A DNA stretch of 64,000 nucleotides, from NCBI RefSeq assembly GCF_020194175.1, contig NZ_JADYVX010000016.1, forward strand, positions 62,001 through 126,000. Direction: 5' to 3'. Below are positions 16,720 through 24,900 of this stretch, piece by piece. Every line of letters starts with the position of its first letter. Positions within the stretch are counted from its first letter, which is position 1. The stretch is from Bradyrhizobium sp. BRP22. GTDB taxonomy: Bacteria; Pseudomonadota; Alphaproteobacteria; Rhizobiales; Xanthobacteraceae. Below the pieces are notes generated by a model that was not told where the DNA came from, did not search any database, and was given only the letters and a program-made list of their open reading frames with translations. A program made the position numbers and the translations under genes.

Positions 16720-17502
16720 ATGCGTGTCAAAGACAAGGTCTGCGTCGTGACGGGAGCGGCTGGTGGTATCGGCGAGGCCGTGGCGCGGGCCTATGCCGAG
16801 GCTGGAGCGCGCGGTGTCGTCGTCGCGGATCTCAAGACGACGCGCGAGCGGCTCGCGAGCGTCGCCGGCGATATCGATGGGCTGGCGGTCACCGCCGATG
16901 TCGGGCTGGAAGAGGACATCAAGGCGCTGGTCGCCGCGGCGGAGGCAAAATATGGCCCAGTCGACGTCTTCTTCTCCAATGCCGGGCTGTCGCGCAAGGG
17001 ACAGGAGACGGCCGCCGATGCCGACTGGGACGTGAGCTGGCGCGTGCATGTGATGAGCCACGTGTTCGCGGCGCGGGCGCTGGTGCCCGGCATGCTCGAG
17101 CGCGGCTCCGGCTATCTTCTCAACACGGCGTCGGCCGCGGGTCTTTTGGCCTCGCTGAACTCGATGCCGTATGGCGTGACCAAGAACGCCGCAGTTGCGC
17201 TCGCCGAGCATCTTGCGATTCAGTATGGCGACCGCGGCATCCGCGTCTCCGTGCTGTGCCCGCAGTCGGTGCAGACGGGCATGACCACGCCGGGGCCGAG
17301 CGCGGCGCGGGTCGATGGCGTGATGCAGCCGGCCGAAGTCGCGCGCATCGTGATCGAAGCGATGGAGGAAGAACGCTTCCTGATCCTGTCGCACCCGCAG
17401 GTGCAGGAATACATGCAGCGGAAGGCGTCGAGCCGCGACCGCTGGCTTGCCGGCATGCGCCGCCTGCGCGACCGGATCTACGGCGCGCCGTCCTCGGCGT
17501 GA
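16720..17502 (+). CDS. SDR-family oxidoreductase
   Basis: This 260-residue protein has the Rossmann motif VTGAAGGIGEAVARAYA, the N-A-G element in FFSNAGLSRK, the catalytic serine in NTASAAG and YGVTKNA with catalytic Tyr and Lys. D32 in VVADLKTT points to NAD(H) use. AAAAGGAGCG provides a strong ribosome site. It is transcribed divergently from the PhyH operon, with the long inverted repeat in the shared gap, so the two are likely co-regulated. The substrate is unknown. Confidence 0.9.
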   Translation: MRVKDKVCVVTGAAGGIGEAVARAYAEAGARGVVVADLKTTRERLASVAGDIDGLAVTADVGLEEDIKALVAAAEAKYGPVDVFFSNAGLSRKGQETAADADWDVSWRVHVMSHVFAARALVPGMLERGSGYLLNTASAAGLLASLNSMPYGVTKNAAVALAEHLAIQYGDRGIRVSVLCPQSVQTGMTTPGPSAARVDGVMQPAEVARIVIEAMEEERFLILSHPQVQEYMQRKASSRDRWLAGMRRLRDRIYGAPSSA

Positions 17503-17513
17503 ACGTTTCCAGC

Positions 17514-17598
17514 CGTCATTGCGGGCGCAGCGAAGCAATCCATAGCGCCTCTCGCGGAGATATGGATTGCTCCGTCACGGTCGCTCCTCGCAATGACG
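17514..17598. repeat. Bradyrhizobial palindromic repeat (CGTCATTGCG type)
   Basis: The ends CGTCATTGCG and CGCAATGACG are inverted, and the inner AAGCAATCCAT and ATGGATTGCT are also inverted, giving a long imperfect hairpin. It lies between convergent genes and could serve as a bidirectional terminator. The AGCGAAGCAATCCAT wording is a common intergenic repeat in Bradyrhizobium genomes. Confidence 0.8.
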
Positions 17599-17601
17599 GA
17601 T

Positions 17602-18342
17602 TTACGCATTCTTTGATGGCGCGAATTCTTTTAGCAAGCCCATATAGTTCTTCGCGCCTGGAAACGCGTAGGCGCCACGGCGCGAGGTCGTAAGCTTCAG
17701 CCCGATCAGCGCCTCGGCCTGCTTCACAGCGGCAGCGACGCCGTCGATGACGGGCACACCGAATTTTTTCGACAAGACGGCCGCAAGATCGGCCATGCCG
17801 GCGCAGCCCAGCACGATCGCCTCCGCGCCCTTTTCCAGCGCCCGCTCGATTTCAGCGCAAAGCTTTTCCTGCGCACCGGAGCCAGGCTTTTCCAGATCGA
17901 GCACCGCCACATCGCATGCCGTCACCGAGACTCGTTCGGCGAACCCATAGCGACGCACCAGCTCTTCCAGCGGCACGACCGAGCGCGGCAACGTGGTGAC
18001 GACAGCGATGCGCTTTGCGAGCTGGCCCGCAGTGATGAGCGCCGCTTCGCAAATGCCGATCACCGGAAATGGCGCCGCCGATCGCGCCGCATCCAATCCG
18101 GTGTCGTCGAAGCAGGCAATGATCCCGGCATTCGCATCCTGTGCGTTCAACAGCGCCTGGACCAGGCCCGGCACGGCGAAAGCCTCGTCGTAGTAGCCCT
18201 CGATCGAGACCGGCCCCATCGCCGAGGTGACGGCGGAGATCTCGGTGCCGGGCGACGCTGCAGCGCGCGCTGCGGCGGCGATGGTCTCGGTCATCGTGAT
18301 GGTGGTGTTGGGATTGACGATCAGGATTCTTGTCGGTGCCAT
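17602..18342 (-). CDS. Aspartate/glutamate/hydantoin racemase family protein
   Basis: Read from ATG 18342 (MAPTRILIVNPNT), the protein has 246 residues; GTG 18387 would add 15 residues. The start ILIVNPNTTITMTETI and the paired cysteines C77 (IIACFDDTGLDAAR) and C180 (VLGCAGMADL) match hydantoin/allantoin racemases. These invert the stereocentre of 5-substituted hydantoins or related compounds with a two-Cys mechanism. No hydantoinase or carbamoylase gene is adjacent, so its pathway is open. It is convergent with the SDR gene and separated from it by a palindromic repeat. Confidence 0.83.
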   Translation of the reverse strand: MAPTRILIVNPNTTITMTETIAAAARAAASPGTEISAVTSAMGPVSIEGYYDEAFAVPGLVQALLNAQDANAGIIACFDDTGLDAARSAAPFPVIGICEAALITAGQLAKRIAVVTTLPRSVVPLEELVRRYGFAERVSVTACDVAVLDLEKPGSGAQEKLCAEIERALEKGAEAIVLGCAGMADLAAVLSKKFGVPVIDGVAAAVKQAEALIGLKLTTSRRGAYAFPGAKNYMGLLKEFAPSKNA

Positions 18343-18513
18343 GACGTTATCGTAACCCGGATCAAGCTGCGTGGCAAAATGGGTCACGCCCCGTGACCTT
18401 CCCGACGGAGACCTTTCTCAACGAGCCTGTGGCTGTGTGCGTGCCGCTGTGGCATGCTCGACGCGACTTCCTCATGCCAAGTTGCACAGGGTCCCAACCT
18501 AAGGAGGACGGCC

Positions 18514-18807
18514 ATGGTAACTTACGTCGTGCTGGCGAAGTTCACCGATCAGGGAATCCGCAGCGCCAAGGAGTCTCCGAAGCGCGCGGAAGCTTTCAAG
18601 GAGATGGCAAAGACGTTCGGCGTGAAGGTGAAGGAGATCGTCTGGACCCAAGGGCGATACGACATCGTCACCTTCATCGAAGCGCCGGACGAATCGTCCG
18701 CCATGTCGCTCAGTCTGAGCCTCGGCGCGCTCGGCAATGTTCGCAGCGAAACGCTGCGGGCATATTCGGCGGCCGAGATGACGAAGATCGTCGGCAACAT
18801 GCTCTGA
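18514..18807 (+). CDS. GYD domain protein
   Basis: This 97-residue protein starts at ATG 18514 after a strong AAGGAGG ribosome site. It has the compact ferredoxin-like alpha/beta pattern of GYD proteins: YVVLAKFTDQGIRSAKESP, VKVKEIVWTQGRYDIVTFIEAPD and the helix after SAMSLSLSL. The GRYD in place of GxYD is typical. The biochemical role of this widespread family is unknown. It stands alone on its strand. Confidence 0.85.
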   Translation: MVTYVVLAKFTDQGIRSAKESPKRAEAFKEMAKTFGVKVKEIVWTQGRYDIVTFIEAPDESSAMSLSLSLGALGNVRSETLRAYSAAEMTKIVGNML

Positions 18808-18839
18808 CGATCGCAAGGCGCTGGGTGCCGTGCGGCGAC

Positions 18840-19820
18840 CTACTGCTGGGCACGGTCCTCGAGCAGGTGATCCTTGACCAGGCGCACGGCGCCCCGCCGC
18901 CACGAGTAATCGGCGCCCATGCGAAGGCCGCTGTCGGCCCGCGAAACGATGGCGCTGGTCCGGGCGTCGCGGACTTGAAATCCGATCGTGTACTCGGTGC
19001 GGCTGACCCGCCGCACCACGCCGATCAGCGATTGATCCGCGCCGAGCTTCAGGGCGATGCCGGCCTCGCAGCCGCCGCAGTCTCGCAGCGTATGCGACTT
19101 GACGGCGTCCGCGTTCGTATCGCCGATCTCGATCGTGCGGTAGCGACCCGATTGCGCGAACAGTTCGCGTACGCCGCTGGTGACGTCGGCCAGTTGCGCG
19201 GTATCCGAAGCCGTGACGCCGCTGGCCGCAGCGGCCGCGGTGGTATCTTCCAGCTCGAAGTCGAACACCGCAAGCGCGATCGGTGCCTGTGCAGCCGCTG
19301 GAGAGGCCGATAGCTGCGACGCCAGCGCTGCGCGGACGTCGCGGGACAGGAAGCTCTCGGCGCGATCCCACGCCTCGTCATTGTCGCCGCGAAACGAGTA
19401 GCGCCGTTCGAACAGGACCCGGTTGGCGCCAATGTCGATGACCGCCGCGGTCGCCCATTGGACCAGGGTACTCATCTTCTGAACGCCGCCGGTGATCAGG
19501 ATGTTGGCGCCGCCTCGTGCGGCGGCCTCGATGCGCTCGGCGGGCGTTGCCCGATCGTCCGTCGCGGGCGGGATGAGACGGTAGCGTGCGTCGGCCTCGA
19601 CATCTCGTCGGAGCGCGGCCATGAACGCCTGCAGGCGCTTTTGATGGGCGGCGGTCTGATCGGTGGGCTCGCCCGAGGTGTCGAGATAGCCGAACTCTTC
19701 AATCGTGACGCCCAGGGTCTGGGCTGCCGGCACGCTGGTGGTGGCCGCACCGGCAGAGCCGCAGCCCAGCAAGAGCCCAAATAAGGTGACGGCGTGCAAA
19801 CCAAGACGGGATCGGTGCAT
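18840..19820 (-). CDS. Exported protein with two tandem DUF2380-like domains
   Basis: This 326-residue protein has a signal peptide (cleavage near GAGAA, about residue 25; a Cys at residue 20 is within the hydrophobic part). It consists of two halves that align with each other. Half one (about 35-165) runs from LGVTIEEFGYLDT through RYRLIPPATDD to ANRVLFERRYSFRGD. Half two (about 180-320) runs from IALAVFDFELEDT through GRYRTIEIGD to ARTSAIVSRADSGLRMG. Each half resembles DUF2380, a periplasmic family of unknown function. The second half keeps a CGGC motif. The duplication suggests a two-site or self-paired fold. Confidence 0.7.
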   Translation of the reverse strand: MHRSRLGLHAVTLFGLLLGCGSAGAATTSVPAAQTLGVTIEEFGYLDTSGEPTDQTAAHQKRLQAFMAALRRDVEADARYRLIPPATDDRATPAERIEAAARGGANILITGGVQKMSTLVQWATAAVIDIGANRVLFERRYSFRGDNDEAWDRAESFLSRDVRAALASQLSASPAAAQAPIALAVFDFELEDTTAAAAASGVTASDTAQLADVTSGVRELFAQSGRYRTIEIGDTNADAVKSHTLRDCGGCEAGIALKLGADQSLIGVVRRVSRTEYTIGFQVRDARTSAIVSRADSGLRMGADYSWRRGAVRLVKDHLLEDRAQQ

Positions 19821-19855
19821 CGGCGGACCTTTCGGTGATCATCCAAGCTACCAGA

Positions 19856-20542
19856 CTATGCCTGCCGGACGATGGAATCCACCCACGCCGCAAACGCATC
19901 GAGCACTTCGTCCATCACTTCGCGGTCGTTGCGGCCCGACCGCGCCAGCACATGAAACGAGTGATCGGCTTCCTTCACGAGATGCAGCGTCGCCAATGAG
20001 CCGAGTTCCTTGAGCACCGGCTCGAGCAGCTTCAATTCCGCCAGCGCATCGCGCGTGCCCTGCAGGAACAGCATGGGGATTTGGACATCCGCAAGATGCG
20101 TTGCCCGTTCGCTGGATGGCTTTCCGGCCGGATGCAGCGGGAAGGCGAGAAACACCAGGCCGCGCACGCCGGCAAGCGGCTTGATCGCCTGCGCCTGTGA
20201 GGTCATCCGCCCGCCGAACGATTTTCCGCCGGCAAAGAGCGGCAGATCGGCGCATCGCTGCGCGGCTTCCGCCACCGCAGCGCGCACGGCGGCATGCGCA
20301 ACGCCCGGCGGGTCAGGCCGCTTGCTGCCCTTCTCCATGTAGGGGAACTGATAACGCAGCGTCGCGATGCCACGCGCGGCAAGGCCAGCGGCAATCACTT
20401 CCATCGAGGCATGCGTCATGCCGGCGCCCGCGCCGTGGGCAAACACGTAAATGGCGCGCGCCTGCGGCGGGCGCAGCAGCAGCGCCGAAACCGCGCCGGC
20501 GTGTTCGACCTCGATCTTGAGGGACTGCGTATCGGTTGTCAT
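19856..20542 (-). CDS. Alpha/beta hydrolase (KANL3/Tex30-like)
   Basis: This 228-residue cytoplasmic protein has a complete catalytic triad: S108 in GGKSFGGR, D165 in QGTRDAL and H194 in EADHSFH. The FAHGAGAGMTHASM loop near residues 35-46 supplies the oxyanion hole. This arrangement is typical of the small dienelactone-hydrolase-like/KANL3-Tex30 branch. The substrate is unknown. It has no clear operon partner; the DUF2380 gene on the same strand is 35 bases downstream. Confidence 0.85.
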   Translation of the reverse strand: MTTDTQSLKIEVEHAGAVSALLLRPPQARAIYVFAHGAGAGMTHASMEVIAAGLAARGIATLRYQFPYMEKGSKRPDPPGVAHAAVRAAVAEAAQRCADLPLFAGGKSFGGRMTSQAQAIKPLAGVRGLVFLAFPLHPAGKPSSERATHLADVQIPMLFLQGTRDALAELKLLEPVLKELGSLATLHLVKEADHSFHVLARSGRNDREVMDEVLDAFAAWVDSIVRQA

Positions 20543-20555
20543 CGTCCTGGTATGT

Positions 20556-20635
20556 AGCCCGGGTGGAGCGCCAGCGTAACCCGGGACCGCTCGTCGACGC
20601 AGAGGTCCCGGGTTGCGCTGCGCTTCACCCGGGCT
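20556..20635. repeat. Palindromic repeat with AGCCCGGGTG ends
   Basis: AGCCCGGGTG at 20556 and CACCCGGGCT ending at 20635 are inverted ends, with inner CCCGGGACC and GGTCCCGGG arms. A shorter relative (TTGCGCTTCGCTTCACCCGGG) occurs near 54259. It separates the hydrolase promoter from the antiporter gene. Confidence 0.7.
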
Positions 20636-20740
20636 GCGAAGCTACTGCCAATCTCGTCGGGTGCAGACCGCGCGGCGAATGAGACACTTCGCCACAAATG
20701 GTCGCGGGACATCGGCGACAGATTGTGCCAAAAGCTGAAA

Positions 20741-22507
20741 ATGCTGCATCATACGCCACTTATCGCGACCATTGTTGCAGGGCTTGGACTGGCTTTTGTG
20801 TTCGGTGCCTTGGCCCAGCGGTTCCGTCTTCCACCGCTGGTCGGCTATCTGCTCGCCGAAGTTGCGGTCGGTCCCTTCACCCCCGGCTTCGTCGCGGACC
20901 AGTCGCTGGCAACGGAGCTGGCGGAACTAGGCATCATCCTGCTGATGTTCGGGGTGGGCCTGCATTTTTCTCTCAACGATCTGCTGTCTGTCCGCGCCAT
21001 CGCACTGCCTGGCGCCGTGGTCCAGATCGCGGTTGCGACGCTGATGGGGCTTGCGCTCGCGCTGGCCATGGACTGGACGATCGGGGCCGGCCTCGTGTTC
21101 GGGCTCGCATTATCGGTCGCCAGCACCGTCGTGCTGCTTCGCGCGATGCAGGAGCGCCGGTTGATGGATACCGATCGCGGCAAGATCGCCGTCGGCTGGC
21201 TGATCGTGGAAGATCTGGCGATGGTGCTCGCGCTCGTGCTGCTGCCGGCACTTGCGAGCGTGCTCGGTGGCAATGGCGATGCGCAGACCGTCGGTCCGCT
21301 CGCAGCGCGCCTTGGTCTTGGCCTCACCGGCACGTTGCTGCTCACGGTCGCCAAGGTCGGCCTGTTCATCGCCCTGATGCTGGTGGTGGGACGCAGGCTC
21401 ATTCCCTGGATCCTGCATTACGTTGCGCATACCGGTTCGCGCGAATTGTTCCGGCTCGCCGTGCTGGCGATCGCGCTCGGCGTTGCGTTCGGCGCGACCA
21501 AGCTGTTCGACGTTTCGCTTGCGCTCGGCGCCTTCTTCGCCGGGATGATGCTGACGGAATCCCCGCTCAGCCAGCGCGCGGCGCAGGAGTCGCTGCCGCT
21601 GCGGGACGCTTTTGCGGTGCTGTTCTTCGTTTCCGTCGGCATGCTGTTCGATCCGATGAGCGTGGTCCGCGAACCATGGCCGCTGATCGGCACGCTCTTC
21701 ATCATCACGATCGGCAAGTCGGTTGCGGCCTTCCTGATCGTGCTGGCGTTCCGGCACCCGGTCTCCACCGCACTGACGATCTCCGCCAGTCTCGCCCAGA
21801 TCGGCGAGTTCTCCTTCATCCTGGCGGAGATTGGCGTTGTGTCCAATCTGCTCCCAAAGGAAGGTCGCGACCTGATCCTGGCCGGATCGATCCTTTCGAT
21901 CATGCTCAATCCGCTGATCTTCGCAGGCGTGGACTGGCTGATACCGCGCCTTGATCGAGGCGGGGCGTCGCCCGAGACGGCTGCTCCTCCCGCCCGCGAA
22001 AAGATCCCGGTCACGGGCCTGACCGGTCATGCGATCCTGGTCGGCTACGGCCGGGTCGGAAACATCGTCGGCAACGCGATGAAGGAGGCGGGCCAGCCGT
22101 TCCTTGTGATCGAGGATGCGGATGCGATCGTCAGCGGGCTCAAGCAGAAAAGCATCGAGGCGATCATGGGTAATGCGGCCCGCGCCGACGTGCTTGCCGC
22201 CGCCAATCCGTCCGCGGCCCGCTACCTGGTGGTCGCAATTCCCGAGGCGTTCGAAGCCGGGCAGATCGTGCAGCAGGCGCGCGCGGCCAATCCGGACATC
22301 CGGACCATCGCCCGCGCGCATTCGGACGCCGAGGTCGAGCATCTCGCGCGACTGGGCGCAGATACCGTCATCATGGGTGAGCGCGAGATTGCACGGGCAA
22401 TGATCGAAAGCCTGCAGCGTGAGCCGCAAGCGCGAGAGATGGAACCAGACGACGCTCCGACTATAATCGCCCGGCACGATGTTCCAAACGCGCCGGCAGA
22501 TCGCTAG
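20741..22507 (+). CDS. ybaL: YbaL/Kef-type K+/H+ antiporter with RCK domain
   Basis: This 588-residue protein starts at ATG 20741; a TTG six codons upstream is less likely. It has a CPA2 antiporter membrane domain of about 12 helices (residues 5-390), including LPPLVGYLLAEVAVGPFTPGF, FGVGLHFSL and ASTVVLLRAM. An RCK_N nucleotide-binding domain follows (about 420-535) starting HAILVGYGRVGNIVG, with an acidic ED after the second strand. Such proteins exchange potassium for protons at the inner membrane and are gated by nucleotide binding. The C-terminal 20-30 residues are variable. Confidence 0.92.
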   Translation: MLHHTPLIATIVAGLGLAFVFGALAQRFRLPPLVGYLLAEVAVGPFTPGFVADQSLATELAELGIILLMFGVGLHFSLNDLLSVRAIALPGAVVQIAVATLMGLALALAMDWTIGAGLVFGLALSVASTVVLLRAMQERRLMDTDRGKIAVGWLIVEDLAMVLALVLLPALASVLGGNGDAQTVGPLAARLGLGLTGTLLLTVAKVGLFIALMLVVGRRLIPWILHYVAHTGSRELFRLAVLAIALGVAFGATKLFDVSLALGAFFAGMMLTESPLSQRAAQESLPLRDAFAVLFFVSVGMLFDPMSVVREPWPLIGTLFIITIGKSVAAFLIVLAFRHPVSTALTISASLAQIGEFSFILAEIGVVSNLLPKEGRDLILAGSILSIMLNPLIFAGVDWLIPRLDRGGASPETAAPPAREKIPVTGLTGHAILVGYGRVGNIVGNAMKEAGQPFLVIEDADAIVSGLKQKSIEAIMGNAARADVLAAANPSAARYLVVAIPEAFEAGQIVQQARAANPDIRTIARAHSDAEVEHLARLGADTVIMGEREIARAMIESLQREPQAREMEPDDAPTIIARHDVPNAPADR

Positions 22508-22555
22508 TATGCCGCCGTTGCGCGTGGGGACGCAGGCAGCAGTAAGAGGATCGGA

Positions 22556-23035
22556 ATGGGCGCGAGTTCTCTGGCGGAGCTGAAGCGGATCATCGAAGGC
22601 GAATCCACCGATGGGATCCACTTGTTGAACAATCCGAAGGACAACCCGATCTGTTCGCTTTCTTACGATGAAAGCATTTCCTGCATCGCGGTGGTGTGGC
22701 GGAAGTACGCGACCAGCGCCCAGCTTCGCTTCATCCATGAGATCATCCTGGGCATGCTCACGCAGCACGCCGCCGACAGGATCCTGGGCGATGATTCGGA
22801 CTTGCCGATCGTCCATGCGGAAGATCAGAAGTGGATCGTCGAAGACTGGCTGCCGCGAGCGCGGGCGGCAGGCTTGAAGGCTGTGGCCACAGCGGTATCG
22901 CTGACCTTCTTCGGGAAGGTCTCGATAGGGAGCATCCATTCGAAATTGGCCAAACAGATTGCGATCAAGGATTTTCACAACATCCACTCGGCGCGCACGT
23001 GGCTCGGCAGCCTAAGCCCGCAGCAATTGGCGTAG
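22556..23035 (+). CDS. Hypothetical protein, possibly STAS/SpoIIAA-like
   Basis: This 159-residue soluble protein has no signal peptide. The order of strands and helices suggests a SpoIIAA/STAS-like fold: ISCIAVVWRKYATSAQLR, PIVHAEDQKWIVEDWLPRA, then a final FHNIHSARTWLGSL resembling the conserved end of that family. No catalytic motif is visible. A GAGGATCGGA ribosome site precedes ATG 22556. It follows the antiporter gene by 48 bases and may be co-transcribed. The assignment is tentative. Confidence 0.6.
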   Translation: MGASSLAELKRIIEGESTDGIHLLNNPKDNPICSLSYDESISCIAVVWRKYATSAQLRFIHEIILGMLTQHAADRILGDDSDLPIVHAEDQKWIVEDWLPRARAAGLKAVATAVSLTFFGKVSIGSIHSKLAKQIAIKDFHNIHSARTWLGSLSPQQLA

Positions 23036-23099
23036 CCGCGCTGAATTTGGTCGATCCGGCGCTTAGATAGCGCAGCGGCCGCAGCGCGCCCGCGAACGC

Positions 23100-24071
23100 T
23101 CAGCGGAGCGGGACGATCTTCGCCTGTGCCTTGGCCCGTTCGTTGACCGTCTTCGACGGCACCAGATGCGGTGCATCCGCGCCGCGGTTGCAGGCGACAT
23201 CAATGAAGCGCTGCATCAGTGGCGGCATGCTACGATCGCGCATCGCAATCATGAGCCAGCTCTCGGCGTCGATGCCTGCGATCGGGCGACTGGAAACGCC
23301 CGGTATCGCCATGCACGTATAGCACTCAGGCAGCACGGCAATGCCGAGGCCTGCGGAGACGAGGCCGAGCACGGTGTTGAGCTCGCGCGCTTCCTGCTGG
23401 ATGCGCGGCGTGAAGCCGGCCGCGCCGCACAGCGTCATCAGATGTTCATGCATGCCGCAATTGACGACAGGTTCGACGCCGACAAACGGCTGATCGACCA
23501 GCTCGGTCATCTCGACCGGTGCGGCCGACGCGGCGAGCCGATGGGTCGACGGAAAGAACAGCCGCGAGCGGTCGCGCCATAACGGCATCAGCTTGATATT
23601 CCGGTTCTTCTGCAGCACGGCTGGCGGCCGCAGGATGCCGAAATCGATCTGGTCGTCAGCGAGGGCCGCGAATTGCGAGCCGGTTCCCAGGTGCTGCAAT
23701 TCGATCTGCACATCGGGATAGCGGCTGCGGAAGGCGCGCAGCATCTGTGCGAAGGCTTCACGCATTGGAACTGAGCTCGTGAACGCGAGCCGGATGGTGC
23801 CGGCCTCGCCGCGGCCGGCACGCCGCACCGCCTCGGTGGTCTGCTCGAGCTGCTTCACCGCGCGACGCGCATTGTCCAGCAGCACTGCGCCGGCCGGCGT
23901 GAGTTCGACCTTGCGCCGATTGCGGCTGAACAGTGCCGTTCCGACCTCGGCCTCGATCGCCTTGATCTGGATGCTGAGCGGCGGCTGGCTGATGTTCAGG
24001 CGTCGGGCGGCGCGGCTGAAGCTGAGCTCTTCGGCCACCGCGATGAAATAGCGAAGCTGGCGATAATCCAT
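23100..24071 (-). CDS. LysR-family regulator of the RraA/amidohydrolase operon (CatR/CbbR-like)
   Basis: This 323-residue protein starts at ATG 24071 (MDYRQLRYFIAVAEELSFSRAARRL). The DNA-binding domain spans about residues 1-60 (ISQPPLSIQIKAIEAEVG), then a linker helix and an effector domain. The MDYRQLRYF start and TSSVPMREAFAQMLR stretch are typical of LysR proteins next to aromatic-acid catabolic operons (CatR, BenM type). It is transcribed divergently from the RraA operon with 116 bases between, the classical LysR arrangement, so it probably activates 24188-27985 in response to a pathway intermediate. Confidence 0.9.
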   Translation of the reverse strand: MDYRQLRYFIAVAEELSFSRAARRLNISQPPLSIQIKAIEAEVGTALFSRNRRKVELTPAGAVLLDNARRAVKQLEQTTEAVRRAGRGEAGTIRLAFTSSVPMREAFAQMLRAFRSRYPDVQIELQHLGTGSQFAALADDQIDFGILRPPAVLQKNRNIKLMPLWRDRSRLFFPSTHRLAASAAPVEMTELVDQPFVGVEPVVNCGMHEHLMTLCGAAGFTPRIQQEARELNTVLGLVSAGLGIAVLPECYTCMAIPGVSSRPIAGIDAESWLMIAMRDRSMPPLMQRFIDVACNRGADAPHLVPSKTVNERAKAQAKIVPLR

Positions 24072-24103
24072 CCTCTTATAGTCAAAACGTATAGCCGGGC
24101 TGT

Positions 24104-24116
24104 CAATATCATATTG
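24104..24116. promoter_or_regulatory. 13-bp palindrome between divergent LysR and RraA genes
   Basis: CAATATCATATTG is a perfect palindrome around a single central base. It lies 32 bases upstream of the LysR start codon and 71 bases upstream of the RraA-family start. The AT-rich dyad is of the size LysR proteins recognise, and the position suits control of both directions. Confidence 0.5.
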
Positions 24117-24187
24117 GACGAAATGGCTCGGTCGCGCGTACATCGGCGGCAAGCAACGAACAATCCGAGTGGCAAGGGAGCGAGGCG

Positions 24188-24862
24188 ATGATTGGATTCC
24201 AGATCTGCAAACGCACGCGCAAGGTCGATGCGGGCACTGTCGCGAAATTCCGCGAGCTGCCGGTCGCCAATATCAGCGATTCCATGTCGCGGATGACTGC
24301 GGGCGGTGCGGCGCTGCGGCCGATCCATAAGGAAGGCGTGCTCGCCGGTCCGGCCTTCACGGTGAAGACACGTCCCGGCGACAATCTGATGGTGCACAAG
24401 GCGATCGACATCGCCGAACCGGGCGATGTGATTGTGGTCGACGGCGGCGGCGATCTCACCAATTCCCTGATCGGCGAGATGATGGCGGCGCAGGCCGAGC
24501 GGCGCGGCGTCGCCGGCATCGTGATCTACGGCGCGATCCGCGACTACGATACGCTCCATGCCGGCACTTTCCCGGTCTATGCCGCCGGCGTTACCCATCG
24601 CGGACCCTACAAGGATGGTCCGGGCGAGATCAACGTGCCGATCGCGATCGACGGCATGGTGATCGCGCCTGGCGACCTGATCGTCGGCGATGGCGACGGC
24701 ATCGTCTGCGTGCCCTTCGATGTCACGGCCGAGGTGCTGAAGGCGACCGAGGCCAAGCATGCGGCCGAGATCAGGCAGCTCGCGTTGATCAAGGAGGGCA
24801 AGCTCGACCGCGCCTGGGTCGATGCGGCGCTGACCCGGCTCGGCTGCAAGATTGACGTTTGA
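24188..24862 (+). CDS. RraA-family aldolase, LigK-like (4-carboxy-4-hydroxy-2-oxoadipate aldolase candidate)
   Basis: This 224-residue protein has the RraA-fold active-site elements: VDGGGDLTNSLIGEMM (about 85-100) and GAIRDYDTL with R118 and D119. The R-D pair is characteristic of the catalytic HMG/CHA aldolases (LigK, GalC, ProA) rather than of the RNase E inhibitor. LigK splits 4-carboxy-4-hydroxy-2-oxoadipate to pyruvate and oxaloacetate with a divalent metal. The adjacent LigJ-like and LigI-like genes make a protocatechuate 4,5-cleavage or gallate role plausible. The stop overlaps a possible TTG of the next gene. Confidence 0.8.
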   Translation: MIGFQICKRTRKVDAGTVAKFRELPVANISDSMSRMTAGGAALRPIHKEGVLAGPAFTVKTRPGDNLMVHKAIDIAEPGDVIVVDGGGDLTNSLIGEMMAAQAERRGVAGIVIYGAIRDYDTLHAGTFPVYAAGVTHRGPYKDGPGEINVPIAIDGMVIAPGDLIVGDGDGIVCVPFDVTAEVLKATEAKHAAEIRQLALIKEGKLDRAWVDAALTRLGCKIDV

Positions 24863-24900
24863 TCGCGACGTCGCACGCGACGTTCGCAAGGGAGTATGCC

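Noticed and set aside
21110..22987. Minus-strand open frame of about 625 codons opposite the K+/H+ antiporter
   Set aside because: It lies antisense to a well-supported membrane protein gene; its His/Arg/Asp-rich composition is that of a shadow frame in GC-rich DNA.
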